64,000 nucleotides of DNA from NCBI GenBank assembly GCA_008694505.1, contig VZDJ01007755.1, positions 10,471,693-10,535,692 of the forward strand, given 5' to 3'. The stretch is from Cyanoderma ruficeps (lineage: Eukaryota > Chordata > Aves > Passeriformes > Timaliidae). Under the pieces are notes generated by a model, which worked only from the letters and a program-made list of their open reading frames with translations, did not search any database and had not been told where the DNA came from. A program made the position numbers and the translations under genes. Position 1 is the stretch's first letter, and each line of letters starts with the position of its first letter. Positions 38,048 through 50,585 of the stretch are shown one piece after another.

Positions 38048-38254
38048 TAAAAATACCGTTGGTCTTTTTATCTTTGTCAGTTTTACATTCCACACTTTCT
38101 TCCTGCCCAATACAAGTCTCAAATACACAATCAGCACAACTGCTGAGAACTACACTACTGCCAGCAATAGCACTCAACAGAAGCAGTGCTAGAATACATA
38201 AAGTGCTAGATAAAGTGTTCACTTTGCAGAGTATATCAGAAGCTGTGTACAGTG
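38048..38254 (-). other. Exon-like open frame with a hydrophobic segment
   Basis: On the minus strand TATTTATGATTTTCAG (acceptor, ending at 38255) opens a frame that runs through 68 codons to A|GTAAGT (donor at 38047-38042), a near-ideal donor. The frame has a strongly hydrophobic stretch (LCILALLLLSAIAGSSVVL) like a signal or membrane segment. After it comes a Cys-spaced acidic part (CADCVFETCIGQEESVEC) and a Lys-rich end. No ATG lies before the hydrophobic part; the frame would need an upstream exon. Its phase does not fit the next exon-like segment at 38.9 kb. I know no family with this pattern, and a frame of this length is within chance for the window. Confidence 0.18.
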
Positions 38255-38892
38255 CTGAAAATCATAAATATAGAAAACATTTTTTGCACTGATTCACTTC
38301 TCCTTTTGTAAATCACGTAATAAAAGTCCCTTGTGAGAAGAGAATAAATATAAATAATGGTTTTGAAATGCTTAGATATCAGAGTACTGATCCATACAGC
38401 CAGATTTAATAATGTTGTTTTACAGACAGGTTTTTCACCCCATAATAAAATAGAAAAAAGGAGGGAAAAAAGAAAACAAAACAAGATGAGAGATGTAGGA
38501 ACTATGAAATATCTATTCATTAACATCACTCCAATTAGTTTGCTGTCTAAAAGAGGCAGAAATCCTCTTTCCTAGGGATGAGGAAGAGGGGACACAAATG
38601 TTGTCAGTTACAAGACTAGTTGGTATGTCATAACATATAACCAGTGTTAGCAGAGGAAGATGCAAGACACTACCTAGGACTGCACAAATAACCCTAATTT
38701 CAGTGTTCTCTGTCTTCTTGGAACTTGACTCGTACTATACTGGTTTTAAACAATACTTATTGTACAATGTATGCTTAGAGAGGTCGATGGTATCTCTGTC
38801 TTCATTCTCTATCTTTGCATCTGTATAACTGGCTCTTTACTGGGGATGATTAATTCTCAGTTTTCAGGCAAAGCCAAACAGGTGAAACTTAC

Positions 38893-39017
38893 AGCAATGC
38901 TGTGAGACATCCTTCACCAGCAGTCACTTCACTTCTCTCTGAGACCTTCTCACAGTGGTTCACCAGCCTTTTCTGTAGCTCATTGCTCCTTTTCTTCATC
39001 TTGTGCTTGTCAGACAT
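38893..39017 (-). other. Small exon-like ORF, 42 codons, with splice signals
   Basis: On the minus strand CTATCTTCATCTTAG (acceptor) is followed directly by ATG at 39017 and an open frame MSDKHKMKKRSNELQKRLVN, then HCEKVSERSEVTAGEGCLTA. The strong donor GCT|GTAAGT lies at 38892-38887. Without splicing the frame ends at the TAA inside that donor (42 residues). The two other frames are closed at once, so the segment is open in just one frame across all 125 bp between the splice signals. The product would be basic, charged and helix-prone, with no domain I recognise. The TAG just before the ATG argues against unspliced translation from further upstream. A lineage-specific small exon, a lncRNA exon or coincidence are all possible. 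Confidence 0.25.
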
Positions 39018-39654
39018 CTAAGATGAAGATAGTCTTGCTGCTCACAAAACACTGAAAAGTAGCACACAAGCAAAGGATTATTTAGTTTATCCTGTTACAA
39101 GCCAAGTTCCTAAACTTTGACTCGATTAGTTTCTTTACACTTTCTCTAGCAAGAAATGAAGGGTAATAGCTCTTTTCTTCTCCCTAGCACAGTTCATGGC
39201 TGCAGAGGATGGAAAACACCATCTCCAATCTCAATTTAAAAAGTGCAATTTAAGGGAGGTTTCCAATTATAAGAAACATAACTTCTATAATGATCTGCCA
39301 AATCATGTTGGGATCACCCTAATAAACAAAATGATTTGTTTATGTCTGCAAGAAAAAAATATTAAAGAGTTGTACTTTAAACACACAATTAGTTTTTCTT
39401 CTATATCATTAAAAGTGGGAATAAGAATATTGAGAACTACAGAAGAAAAACAAACAAAATTGCGACAGATTTTAGTGACAAAAAATTAAGATCATCAGCT
39501 GAATGTCTAGTTTGCTTTAATTGTATATTCCTCATAAATGCTGTAGGGCTTACTGTAAAAGAAAATCTCTCCAGCATTTTATAGTTTTCTAATTAAGCTA
39601 TTCTGCTATTCTGGGACGACTACATGACATGACAGTAAAGTACATAGAACTTAA

Positions 39655-39913
39655 AATTCACATGTGGCCTCTAGAGGAAGGATTGATGTGTTCTTCAAGA
39701 AAGAGACTATCCCAATTTGAGGGGCTTATGATGAGCCCATGACATTTTAGAGAATACATTATGGTCTTAACAAAACTGACCAGAGCCTCTCCTAAGGATG
39801 CTGGGAATCTGCTGGAAGCTGCATCCCATGACTGAATTGAGAATTGCAATGCTAATAAATCTCTTCTTACCAGAGGGCTAGCTAAAATCCTGTTCTGTAA
39901 GAAGTGGTATCCA
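39655..39913 (+). mobile_element. Possible LTR 3' end
   Basis: The segment has an LTR-like ending: CTGGGAATCTGCTGGAAGCTG, GAATTGAGAATTGCAATGC, an AATAAA polyadenylation signal (about 39855) and then CTCTTCTTACCAGAGGGCTAGCTAAAATCCTG and a CA terminus near 39913, shown here only as landmarks. This resembles, from memory, the R/U5 end of a bird ERVL-type LTR. The left boundary and a target duplication could not be set, so the call is weak. Confidence 0.35.
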
Positions 39914-42900
39914 CAGAAATACTTAGGACAGGAATTACATAAAAAGGGAGGTTTGGAGAAGATAATGTCAGTAGTGAGAAAGCAGGAGCATGTAAAGCCA
40001 TTTGACAGGGAAAATTCACTAGAAACATTTCACACTTTCAATCATGGATGTAGTGGAATTTAAAAAAGAAGCAGCAAAGAGATGAACTACTGAGTTATTA
40101 TTATACATAAAGCTATTGTAACAGTGTGAAACTAAGCCTAGCTGAGACAGCAAAGTATATTTTTTTCCAAGACCGTGAAACTTCTGAAAGACAGACATCA
40201 TCTAATGTTGCAACAAAGGTGTTTTTTTGCAGAAACCTGTAATTATCTAAAATTCATGAGTCTTATCTGCTATTATGAACTCATTGTGAGACATAGTTTT
40301 CAATCCAAGAAGGAATGAATTCTGGGATATGCAAATTTAAATTGAGAAAGAGCTCCAAAACAACAGCTTCAGACTGTGAGGTGCTACAGCAATAATGGAA
40401 AAGGACAAAATGAGCAACAGTAAAAGGAACACCTGTAGTGAGAAGAATGAAGATGGAGTACTAGAATAGAAAATTGAAATTTAAAAAAAAGAAAACCCCT
40501 GACAATAAAAAACACAGGAAAATAAAGAGATTCCCAAAATTCTAAGTCAGAGGAAGCACCCATGATTATACTCCTGTTCAGGCAATGAGCAAATGAAATG
40601 GTAAAGCTGGCACTGAGTCACAAACACAAAAAATTTTCCTATGCTTCTTATAAATTATTAATCAGGTGAAACAAAACCTGCTACATATTGAAGTGAGATG
40701 GACAGCTAGCTAGGCTCCTGGCAGCATTGTTGGAAATGAAAGAATGGAAGGAGCTAGTAAACAGATGTGTCATTAACTTAAACAGGTCGCAAGAAATTCC
40801 TGAAGTGGGAAATGTTCTTCTCAAGGTCTTTTTCAAATTATTCTACTGTAATAACTATGCTTCCCACCCTTTTTTTTTTTTAATAGCTTTTCTTTTTGAG
40901 AGAATGGATATCAAGATGGAAGGCTGAACAGAATTTTTTCTTCACAAATTTAATATCTGTATATTTTTCCTAAGGTCACTGCAAAGATGGAGCTGTGTTC
41001 TTTCTTTTCTTCTGCCAAATCTTTTGGAAAGAAGGATTAAAAGTAAAATCCATTTTTGGTGAAATCCAAATTCTAAGAAATATGGACAATCAATAGGCCT
41101 TCTCAGGTATAATGAATCACTGTGAATCAGTGACACAAAACACTTCTTAGAATGAACAGCATAATGGGCTAGGAACAAAAGAATTCCAGTAGCTGCTAAT
41201 TTTGCTTCCAAAAGTCATTGTTTCAGCCTCTCAAGAAAATGTTAATTGCTATGAGAGCAATTCAAAGATACATTTAGACTCCTATTCTGCACTAGAAAAA
41301 AAATATTCATTACAGCAGATGTAAGAACAAGTTTCAGATAGTTCCAAGTAAATGATTACTTGCTGTACTGCATAAGCATAGTGCAGCTAAACTTGGAACA
41401 ACAAAGTGAAATTCAGTAGAATTGGAGAAAAAATTTTAAAAAAGTAAACCACACAGAACTGGCTATTTTGAGGAAACCTCGTCCTAAAGGACAATATCAA
41501 GTTCCCAGGTCACAGTAGAAACACAAGAGTAAATAATTTCCAATAACAGTTGTTTTTATCTGTCTGCTCAGTACAAAAATGTTCCAAATGCAAAGAATAA
41601 TTCTGGATTTTGGGAATCTTTTCTATTGATTTTTATGCTCAGTAAAAAACAGTAGGTAGAGAAATGAGGAAAAAAATGGCATTGTGTATTAAGTCTTTTC
41701 AAAACCCAAAACTTCTAGAGCAAATGTTATTGTAATCGTGATACAAGAGATCCCTCAAGAATCTGCTTCTGAAATTGCATACTGCAGAGAGTGTTCAGGA
41801 GGATTTTAGTGCCAAGAGAATGTAAGAAATCAAGATAAAGAAAATTTGGAATTAGATGCAAAATAAACTAAATATAAAAGTATACCAAATATTTTTAATT
41901 TGATGAGAATAAAAAAATTGCCCAGCTATTTTACTGTAGTCCCTACTGAACTCTATGGCAGGATAAAATCAGAAAACACAGACACACATTTCTGAGTACA
42001 TTTCACACACATAACTGAGATCACAAGGTAGTCCCTCATCTCCGGGAGGAATAGAACACTTTTGCGTAATTCTTTTTTTCCCTTTTCCATAATTTACAGG
42101 GGCATGGAGTTGCAGTTCATGTACAAAATCTGACTGATTTATACAAGTTTAAAGATAATCTTTCCTTTTTTGATTTTGGTTGTGATTCCTGTTCTCCACT
42201 GGGACATCCAGGAGTTCTTTATAACCTGCTAGCAGCTACTCATTATTTCAACTCTATTTCCAAATAAAGTTTTGGAAAGCAAGAATATTTGCAATTTTGA
42301 TAAAACTGAAACACATCAAATTTCTTTCAATATATTTGCAGTTAGAAACATACAAAGAACTCATTTTTTTAGGTAGAGTTTTTCAGTGTGCAAGAGAAAT
42401 AATGTTTTTTCTTTTTCCATGTTAGGAATAATTTTCTTGTAGGTTGTACCTGACTGCTAAGAAGGTACCAAGCAAGGCATTTTATTCTTGGTGTCCTGCC
42501 TGTGTAGAGTTGGTGTTTATTAAGTGAAGGTTTCAGTACGAGCTCAGACTCATTAATCTCTTTTCTGCTGGGCTGATTATACCCATAAAGCCTCTAATAT
42601 TCAGGGACCTCTTGCCCTTGTTGCTAATTTCAACCAAAAGAGAGGATGGACTCAAAACTGTAGAGAAAAATACACCTAGAGACACAGACAGGAAGAGGAA
42701 ACACAATTGCTTGTGCCTGAGCCCCCTCTCATTAAGGAGACACATTTAAAATCATCTCTTGACTGTAAAAAATTTGACAGGAAGATTTCTTTATGCCTAA
42801 TAACTAGTTGGGTTTGTTATCTTTTTACTGCCATGAGGTTTGGTGATTACTGAAGGAATATTCCAGTGAGGAAATATTGCTCACATGAATAAAAACGTGT

Positions 42901-45900
42901 TGGACCAGAGTCTAAGAAAGCATGCTAATTCCTTTGGGCACACCAATATTATCAACATCAACACCACTGTCCTGAGGCAGAGCTTACTTGATACTTATAA
43001 TTTCTGAATCTGTTGTGCAACAGGCTGTCACAACATGACTCTGCCCAGATGTTCAACACCACTCAGTTGGAGAAAGCAGCATGCACCCTGCACAAGTAAT
43101 TCATGCACACACAGATCTGACCTACCTGAACATTATATTTTAAACATTGATGATTGTCAAGGGTGTCATTGGCCAAAGCCCCTAAGAGAATGGCTATGAG
43201 ATCGCCTGGCTAATACATTTTTTTTTCCATTTTCACATGAAAATATTTCTGAAGGCCTAACTCAAAAGGGGCTGTGATCAGCTTTCCATTAGTTTTTTTG
43301 TTGGTTTCTTTTTTTAAGTGTATGACAAAGAGCGCTGGTCCAGAATGCTGTAGAATACCTATCACAATTTTGTTCAGACTACAGTCTAAGCACTTAGCAG
43401 AGTTTGTTGTATGATACCAATTGGTGTAAGAAATATAATTTTATATACATTACTTTAGAAATGCAGACTCCAAAAAATTGCTGAAGTACTATATAGAAAA
43501 ACCTAACAAAGAGTATCAAACCCATAAGTAAGGTGTTTTACATCTTACATAAACAGGATATTATTTTTACATTTCATTTTAAGCCATTGCAAAGCGTCAT
43601 TCAGTTTAGATTATGAAGTCTCGACTCGAGCTAAGTTTTTCGAAGCTTCATTTTTTTTGGTTTTAGATGTACCATATTCCAGATGACTCACTGCTGATTA
43701 AGACATCAAAATATTAATAAAGATACATTTGTGAAGTATTATAGTACTTTAAGTGTTCCTGACATTCTTTTCCAGTGCTGGAAATCCTGCCACAGTTCCA
43801 AGCCAGATGTTGACATGAATTCTTGAGGTATTCTGGAGAGAGTTAACATAATCCAAAATGAGTGGACTGTTTTATCAGTTAGAGCAGGGCACGTAATTGA
43901 TAAAATTTTGTCCGCCACTGAGGCAGTTCAGTTTCAGGGGAAGATTAGAGCAGTAGGTGCTTCAAATTATAACAGTCAGTAGGATGTTAAACCAAGTCAA
44001 CTAAAGTTAAGAACTGAACATTACATCATTTTTTTCCCCCCACGGATAATAGAAAATATGCAGATATCTCCCATAGACATTTGTACAGGTATGAGTAAGA
44101 ATAAAATTAGACATATAATGACATAACATGAGGCAGTCCTGAGCTTTTAGAAAATATTTGTGACTGAACTAAGTAATTCAATAGGCTATTTGATGCAATT
44201 TTGTAATCCAGAAAAAAAATGTACAAAGCAAGAATGTAAATTAGTGCAAGTTCAGAGGAGTTTTTTCTGTCGGAGCACTTCTTTTAAAGTGAGATAAATG
44301 CTTGTTCCTTTCTTTTTCAAAAATACTGTCAATTTCAAAATAATCAAGGAGGAAAAGACCAAATAAGACTAAAGGTAACAAGAGAATGTGTATCTTTATA
44401 AATTACAAAAGAAAATAGTTCTTATTTTCTTTGGTGATAAACAGGTGATAAACAGGAAAGAAACACAGCAATTCAGGCCCTAAATTCTCACTGTCCTGTT
44501 CCTCATATTGATATTTTTATGCCCTCAAAATTTCAATGACCCATTTTAAGACAGAGGCCACATTTTAAGTATAACCTCTAGCAGAAAATAAGTAAGTATA
44601 TTAAAAGAAGAAAAACTCTAACCCTTCCCTCCCCAAGATTATTTTCATTCTCCCAATGAAACTTTTTTTTTTGAAAAAAGGCAATTCTTGAAAATTTCCT
44701 ATAGAGATAAATCACTCTAAGTATGTTTCTATATGTCTAGGACCTGGTACACGTGAATCAACAAGGGAAGAGAAAAAGGACAAGATTTTTCAAATATTTT
44801 ACATCCGTTCTGAACTTGCATTAGAAATCTGGAGTTGGTATGGGATCTGTATGTAAATAACTCAGAAACACAAATGAATTTGCTTCCTCAGTTCTAGTCA
44901 AAATCAAACAAATATTAGAGCTGGCAGAAAAATCAAAGAAAATATAAAGTCAAATGTCTTACCATGTTAAAAAGGGAAAAATGGGATGGCTACACTTTTA
45001 AAAGTATAAATATTTCTGATTTTTAAACTCCTCAAATTACTTCTTAAAAATAAAATATTTCTGTGTTACATCAACCGAGGAATCTGAGATGAGAAGAACC
45101 AGAATTAGCTACTGTAGGCTGTGTTTGGTTTCTATGCCTATTTTCAAATTTTCAAAAATCTAAGCTAAATAAGGCTCAAGAGAAGTAAAGAAGCAGATGT
45201 TCACTTTCAAGATAAACCTCCACTAGACAATAGGAATTCCAAAACACTTTCACAAAAGTGTCTAAATAATTGCTATCCACAATTGAATATAGAAATCCTA
45301 ATAGAAGGGAGAAGGTTCAGCAAATAACTCTCCTGTCTCTAGTCACAGGTAGCAAATATGTAGGCAGAAGTGTAAAATACAGGTGAGCAATACTCCCCTT
45401 CTGTATCCAGTGATGTGTCTCAATCAGCACATAAATCATGTAATACTTTGTGCTAAACAGGTTTGGGTGAATTTTTCCTTCCACTTGTCCACTTAATTTT
45501 GAAACCACCTAAGATACAACTTGAGAGAGTCCAGTCCTGTTATTTTGAGCATGATTCTTTTCTTCAAACTCCAGAGAAAAACAGACAATGTTCAAAAATG
45601 CCAAAAATGCCAATAAATGACCAATAAATGACAGGGACAACTCCAACCAGAATTCTCTAGGCTAATGAACTCGTTGCCTCAGCTTACATTTAGCACATTA
45701 GCAAAATTATAAAAAAGAACAAGCACACAGTCACATTTAACAGAGCATTTAATAGTACACTTCCTGACTGGTCTTCTGCATTAATTAAATTTGAGTGACT
45801 TCATTGTCTTTGTGAAAAAACTACATTAAGACAGGAATACATTACAGCAAACCACAGTATTGCTCCTTCCACTACAGAAAACTCGGCCAGGAATGTTTTA

Positions 45901-46867
45901 CATTTTCTTTTCAGAACTTATACTTTCTACTTAGCAAATTATAAGCATTACATACATTCTGATTATTGAGTAATATCTTTCTCTTTGCAAAGATAAACCT
46001 TTACCAAATGGAAATGACTGAAAGAGAAGGGAAAATAGGAAAATAAGAAAGTAAGCTTGTTCCTGCAAGATCAATTTTTTGTTTCACACCTTTGGCAACA
46101 AATGTTGACTTCTCATAAATATCACACTATTTCTAAATTCTGCTTTATAAGAAAATAAAATACATGGAGAAAAAAATCAGCAAAACCCTGTATTTAAAAA
46201 AACGAAGTGGTTTTATAACTAAGCATGTCAGATGCAGTAAAACCAAGCAATTTTTAAAATTATATTTGTAATATATTGATAAAAGTGAATTTTAGCAACA
46301 GAATTTTTATATGTGACATATTGCGATGTAGAAATACTTGTGGATTGAGTCTTTAGGCAAAACTCCATTATAAGGGGCATGAGATAACAGAAAAAGAACC
46401 ACTCAGTAGACTGTCAGTGTGGCATAGTAATTAATTTAGAGACCATTAATACCAGAAAGGCAATTATATTAGAGAGCTCATATTAGAATATAATTGACTG
46501 CCATTTACTGGCTGAGTTTATGGTATTATTTACGAAGTATTTAGCATTGTTATGCATTGAATGAACTATTTGCTATACATATTATTCAACTAATTCTATC
46601 ACAGTCTGATTAAATAGCATCTATTAAATACTAGTAAAGAAGAATAAATTTCTTTCTGTTTTGACATATAGCTTTAAATCTAATATATTTTACTCAAGCT
46701 TTTTAGCTGTGCCAGTATAATAAACTATAACTGAAATAAATACAAAAAAATCCATTTTTTCAGTCCCAGGAATTTTGAATACTTTGTATTTTTGAAAAAT
46801 AAGCCAAAAATTGTTACTACTTTGCAGATTTTCTGATTAGTTGCTCAATGAAGTTTCTTTTTCACAG
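39914..46867. other. AT-rich non-coding DNA
   Basis: No gene is recognised. An exact 11-bp tandem duplication lies at 44433-44454, and neighbouring 9-bp and 11-bp tandem duplications at 45593-45632. 43620-43660 carries an unusual cluster of TCGA words, and 43640-43990 and 46400-46760 look like candidate conserved non-coding DNA by texture only. Confidence 0.55.
45593..45632. repeat. Two adjacent exact tandem duplications (9 bp and 11 bp)
   Basis: CAAAAATGC is repeated at 45593-45601 and 45602-45610, immediately followed by CAATAAATGAC at 45611-45621 and 45622-45632. Both are perfect, which points to recent replication slippage. Confidence 0.8.
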
Positions 46868-46969
46868 GATTCCCCAAAGACATTTGCAAATGAATGCCCA
46901 GATGTTGGAGTCACTGCACATCTCAGAAAAGGACCTCGTATAAAATATGTCACGATCACTAATGAGTGA
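46868..46969 (+). other. Exon-like open segment behind a strong acceptor
   Basis: TTTCTTTTTCACAG (to 46867) is an excellent 3' splice site. The sequence after it is open in two frames. Frame one reads DSPKTFANECPDVGVTAHLR, then KGPRIKYVTITNE and stops at TGA (46967-46969). Frame two reads IPQRHLQMNAQMLESLHISE, then KDLV and stops at TAA (46941). A possible donor (GA|GTGAGA, 46966) lies just before the first stop, so the segment could be an internal exon of 98 bp or a terminal exon. Frame one has balanced composition for such AT-rich DNA. I do not recognise either peptide. Chance remains likely for about 30 codons. Confidence 0.22.
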
Positions 46970-49900
46970 GATAAGGAAGTTTGTTAGAAATCATGACACA
47001 TTCTTGGGGAAAAATACTTTCACAGAATCATGGAGTGAAAAGAGAATCAGATAATGGGACTTTCTGTATTAAAATAAGTAAATTAGCCTAATATTAAAAA
47101 AGAAAAAAGAAAACATATAAAAAGGACTGACGGGAACAGCGTCTGAGAAAGTCAAGGAAACAATGAATGATAAATCCTTTTTGAAATGCATTGGGAAAAT
47201 GTCTAGCAGAGCAGAGTCTAGAGGGTCAAAGTATAAAGAAAATATTCAGAAAAAGTAAGATACACTAGAATATTAAGTGAAATGTGTTTTCCTTGTTTGC
47301 TTAGCTGTAATTTGGAGATATTCCCATACCAGAAGCTTTTATTTCCAGGCAAGATGCTGAAAGGATCTTTATGAGATTGAAATGTAAGTAAAAAAGTCTT
47401 TAAAGCAAACTTATAAAATGACCAGCAGCAAATCACTAGAAGATATTCAGTACAGAGTTTTTGACCAGCTCAGAAAATGAAATAGTTCTTGTGGGCATGT
47501 AAAATTCGCACTAAAAATGCTTTGCAACAAAAGGACTGCAAAGTGGATAATGGGGTACAATCCATCACCAGATGTGTTGAAATCTAATGCATGCACATTA
47601 AAACATTCAACCAGATTAAATTAAAAAAAACAGACACAAAGGATTCTCTGTTGATGAAGCTTTTCAGCCCAAATTACCAGAGAGTGCAAAAGCTCGGCTT
47701 TTTTTTGGAAAAACAGGGTTTTTCCAAATACATTGGCTATACACTGAGGCAGAAGCAGGACTGTAGACTAAATGGGTCTTGTTTGGACCCTACACATGTG
47801 GGCTTGGTTTTAAATTTGTTTCTTTTTTGCTATTTCAGCAGTTTTTTAGCTTAAAAATATTACTCACAGAGCATTACTGCAGATGAAGTATGCCTGCTTC
47901 CATTCCATTGTAGTGTCCCAAGTAAGAGTTACCTTCTGTCTACATGAAAAACAGCAACAAAATCATCCCTGAAATGAAGTATCCTGACAATAGAAAGAAT
48001 GAAAAAGAAAAGTACATCCTGCAGTGATCTTACCAAGTCTGTATCAAGTATAGCACGGCACTACTCATTGAACCTGCTCTCTTATAAGCCATGTGTAATT
48101 CCTACTCTTAAGAATCTCTAATAATTTGCAGCTAAACTCTTAATAAAATGTTGAACTTCTAACAGATGTTCAAAGACATTTGCAAGATTTATTTTTAAAT
48201 GCTATATAATTACAATGGAGACAATTTAATTAGAGACTCAAAGATGTTCTGTAATTGAACCCTGCAGCACAATCTTCCTTCCAAGAGAAAAAAATCTTAC
48301 TTTGCTTGACAGAGACGAACCAGGGTAAAAAGGTAAAGCCATCCTCAGAAGCAAAGCCTTAGAGGAAGTTGTTTGTTGCCTACAAAAAATAATTGTGTTT
48401 GAAACCAAATATATTTTCACCTTTGTGCAGGCTTGGAGCAGCTTACCAATGCAGCTTTCTCTGAATGTTCAGTACTGATTCAATATACACTCAGTAATTC
48501 TCATGTAACACATACGATGAAGACGGGAATGTTAATAACAGATCTCTGGGCATTCATTCATAAATATCTTTTCAGCCTCAAGATGAAAATTGAGTCCAAA
48601 TCCAGGAAACAAAGGAAGAGGACAAAAAGCCTGAGCTCCTTTGGTATCCATCCCAAAAGCCCGTATTTCACAAAAAAAAAATATATCAGAAACAGGATGC
48701 TCAGTAGATTTTTTTTTCTACCTCCTAAGCATGAGTTCCATCTCTCTTTTACCTGTGGGTAGGTACATGTGAGAGGCCAAGGAGATGCTGAAAGAAGAAA
48801 GAAAAATTAAATATACACTGTGACAAATTGATATAAATAAATGTATATATATGTAAGTATATTATAATCCCTGGGCCTGAAGCAATATAGAAGAGTAAAG
48901 TCTGCTTCTATGATTTTGCACTTTTCAAAAAATAACCTATTTCTCACACAAACTTTAATTCCTTTCTTTTTAAATGATGAAAATTATCTTGGAAACCTAA
49001 GCAGCATCTATTGGTCTTAGGTTTTAAGCTGAATTAAATTAGATGCCATTTGCTGGTCTTCAAGCAGTTTTACAAAACTGATCAAGGTCTTGCAACAAAC
49101 AAGCTAAAATATGGCAAACAGAAAAATGAAATACATATTTGCATAAATTCAGCTACCTTGTAATGTCCAGTTATTATATAAAATATGATCCCTCTTAAGT
49201 AACATCTGGATTAAGGTCATACTGCAGTGAAAGTGAAAACTAGCATAACTTAACAAAGAATTAAAAATAGAGATACAGCACAAAAGTTTTATAAGGTTTG
49301 GATGACACTGTTTTCTTAGAAACCCAAGGAAAACTATTGAGAAAATTGAATTCACAGTACTTTTAGGTGTGCTGATGGATGACAAAGATTTTGATTTTTC
49401 TCAAAGATATTTTCTATATGTCACAAAGGAAATGTTTTTCAAACATAGGGTGACGCCACCATCACCTGCTTCCAAATTTAACATTAAAAATACCAAATTA
49501 AAAAAAATCAGTAAAATAATCTGAAGTTTTAGTTTTATCTTGATAACCAAAGAAATTTTGAGATAAGAAAGGCTACGCAGTCAGAGCTAGAATTGGACAG
49601 GAGAAGAACAGAGGTCAGGAAAGATGAAAGGACTAGAGAAAGGACTAAGTTCTTGAGTGTTCATAAAGCCAATCTGATGGCAAGGTTCTGCGTCTGACCT
49701 TGATCAGTAAGATGACGTGCAAAAGTGAAAGTGTGGTATAAAAAATGAATAAAACCCCCAAACCCTCACAGTGTAAATGGGAAGTCTTCTAACCCCCTTC
49801 AGAGGAAAAAAACAGTTATCAAAGTGAATTTCTGATGGAAACAAGAAAAAAAGGAGAGAGATTTTTAACAGTTTTTGGTTAGTGGAGCTGTTAAGCAAAA

Positions 49901-50585
49901 TAGATATTACATTTATTTCTTTTCCAGGGAGACAACAACACTTTAGAGATGTTGTAACTGCATAATGCAACAAACTTCTGCACCCACTTGGAGAGATGAC
50001 TGGTTCTATAAGTTTCAAGTACATATCTACAAAGTTTAGAAAATAAGCGGAAGTTTTTAGGATGAGACTGTTATCATTTAGAGAGAAAGACATGAGTTTG
50101 ATCTCTAATTTCTGGTGGATCTTTGGACACTAGCGGTATATCAGGACTTAGCAGAATTTGACCTTCAACATCTATACTTATTCATACTTGTCAGAAAATT
50201 GAATTAACCACTGAAAATAGCTTCTCTGATCATTGTTATTTCAGCAAAGCAGGTCAGCAGCCTGTCAGTTCTCTCATGTAACTTTCTTCTTGTTAAAATT
50301 CTAATCCATCAAGGTAACTTCAAGGGTAGTTTCAAAATATTTTTCCCCAAGGTAGCATTAGGTTGACACTTATAACAAAAGCTCAGCATTCTCAAGTCCT
50401 TTCCATTCCTTGTCATGAACAGATGGCACAATAAAGATAGAACCATTTCCTTACTCTCAAAACTTGGAGGAAGCGGAATTCATTAGGAAAACAAAAATTG
50501 ATGCTATAAATATTTCTGAAGCTGTTTTTATTTTAGTACATAACAAGTACAGTAGCAGCAATATGTTTCCTGGCTTCTGGCACTA
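46970..50585. other. AT-rich non-coding DNA
   Basis: No gene is recognised. An AT-rich simple tract lies at 48833-48870. Open frames here, the longest 129 codons at 49704-50093 (-), have no recognisable domain and are within chance expectation for this composition. Confidence 0.6.

Larger units (their letters stand above)
37561..39650. other. Non-coding DNA with two exon-like segments
   Basis: Mostly AT-rich unique sequence. It contains two minus-strand open segments bordered by splice-like signals, listed separately at 38048-38254 and 38893-39017. No promoter or polyadenylation signal could be tied to them. Confidence 0.5.

Noticed and set aside
38048..39017. Joining the two exon-like segments into one gene
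   Set aside because: The upstream segment leaves two bases at its donor and the other needs one base upstream to keep its open frame; splicing them would give a stop.
49704..50093. 129-codon minus-strand open frame
   Set aside because: No recognisable domain or supporting signal. At roughly 35 % GC one or two frames of this length are expected by chance in 64 kb on both strands.
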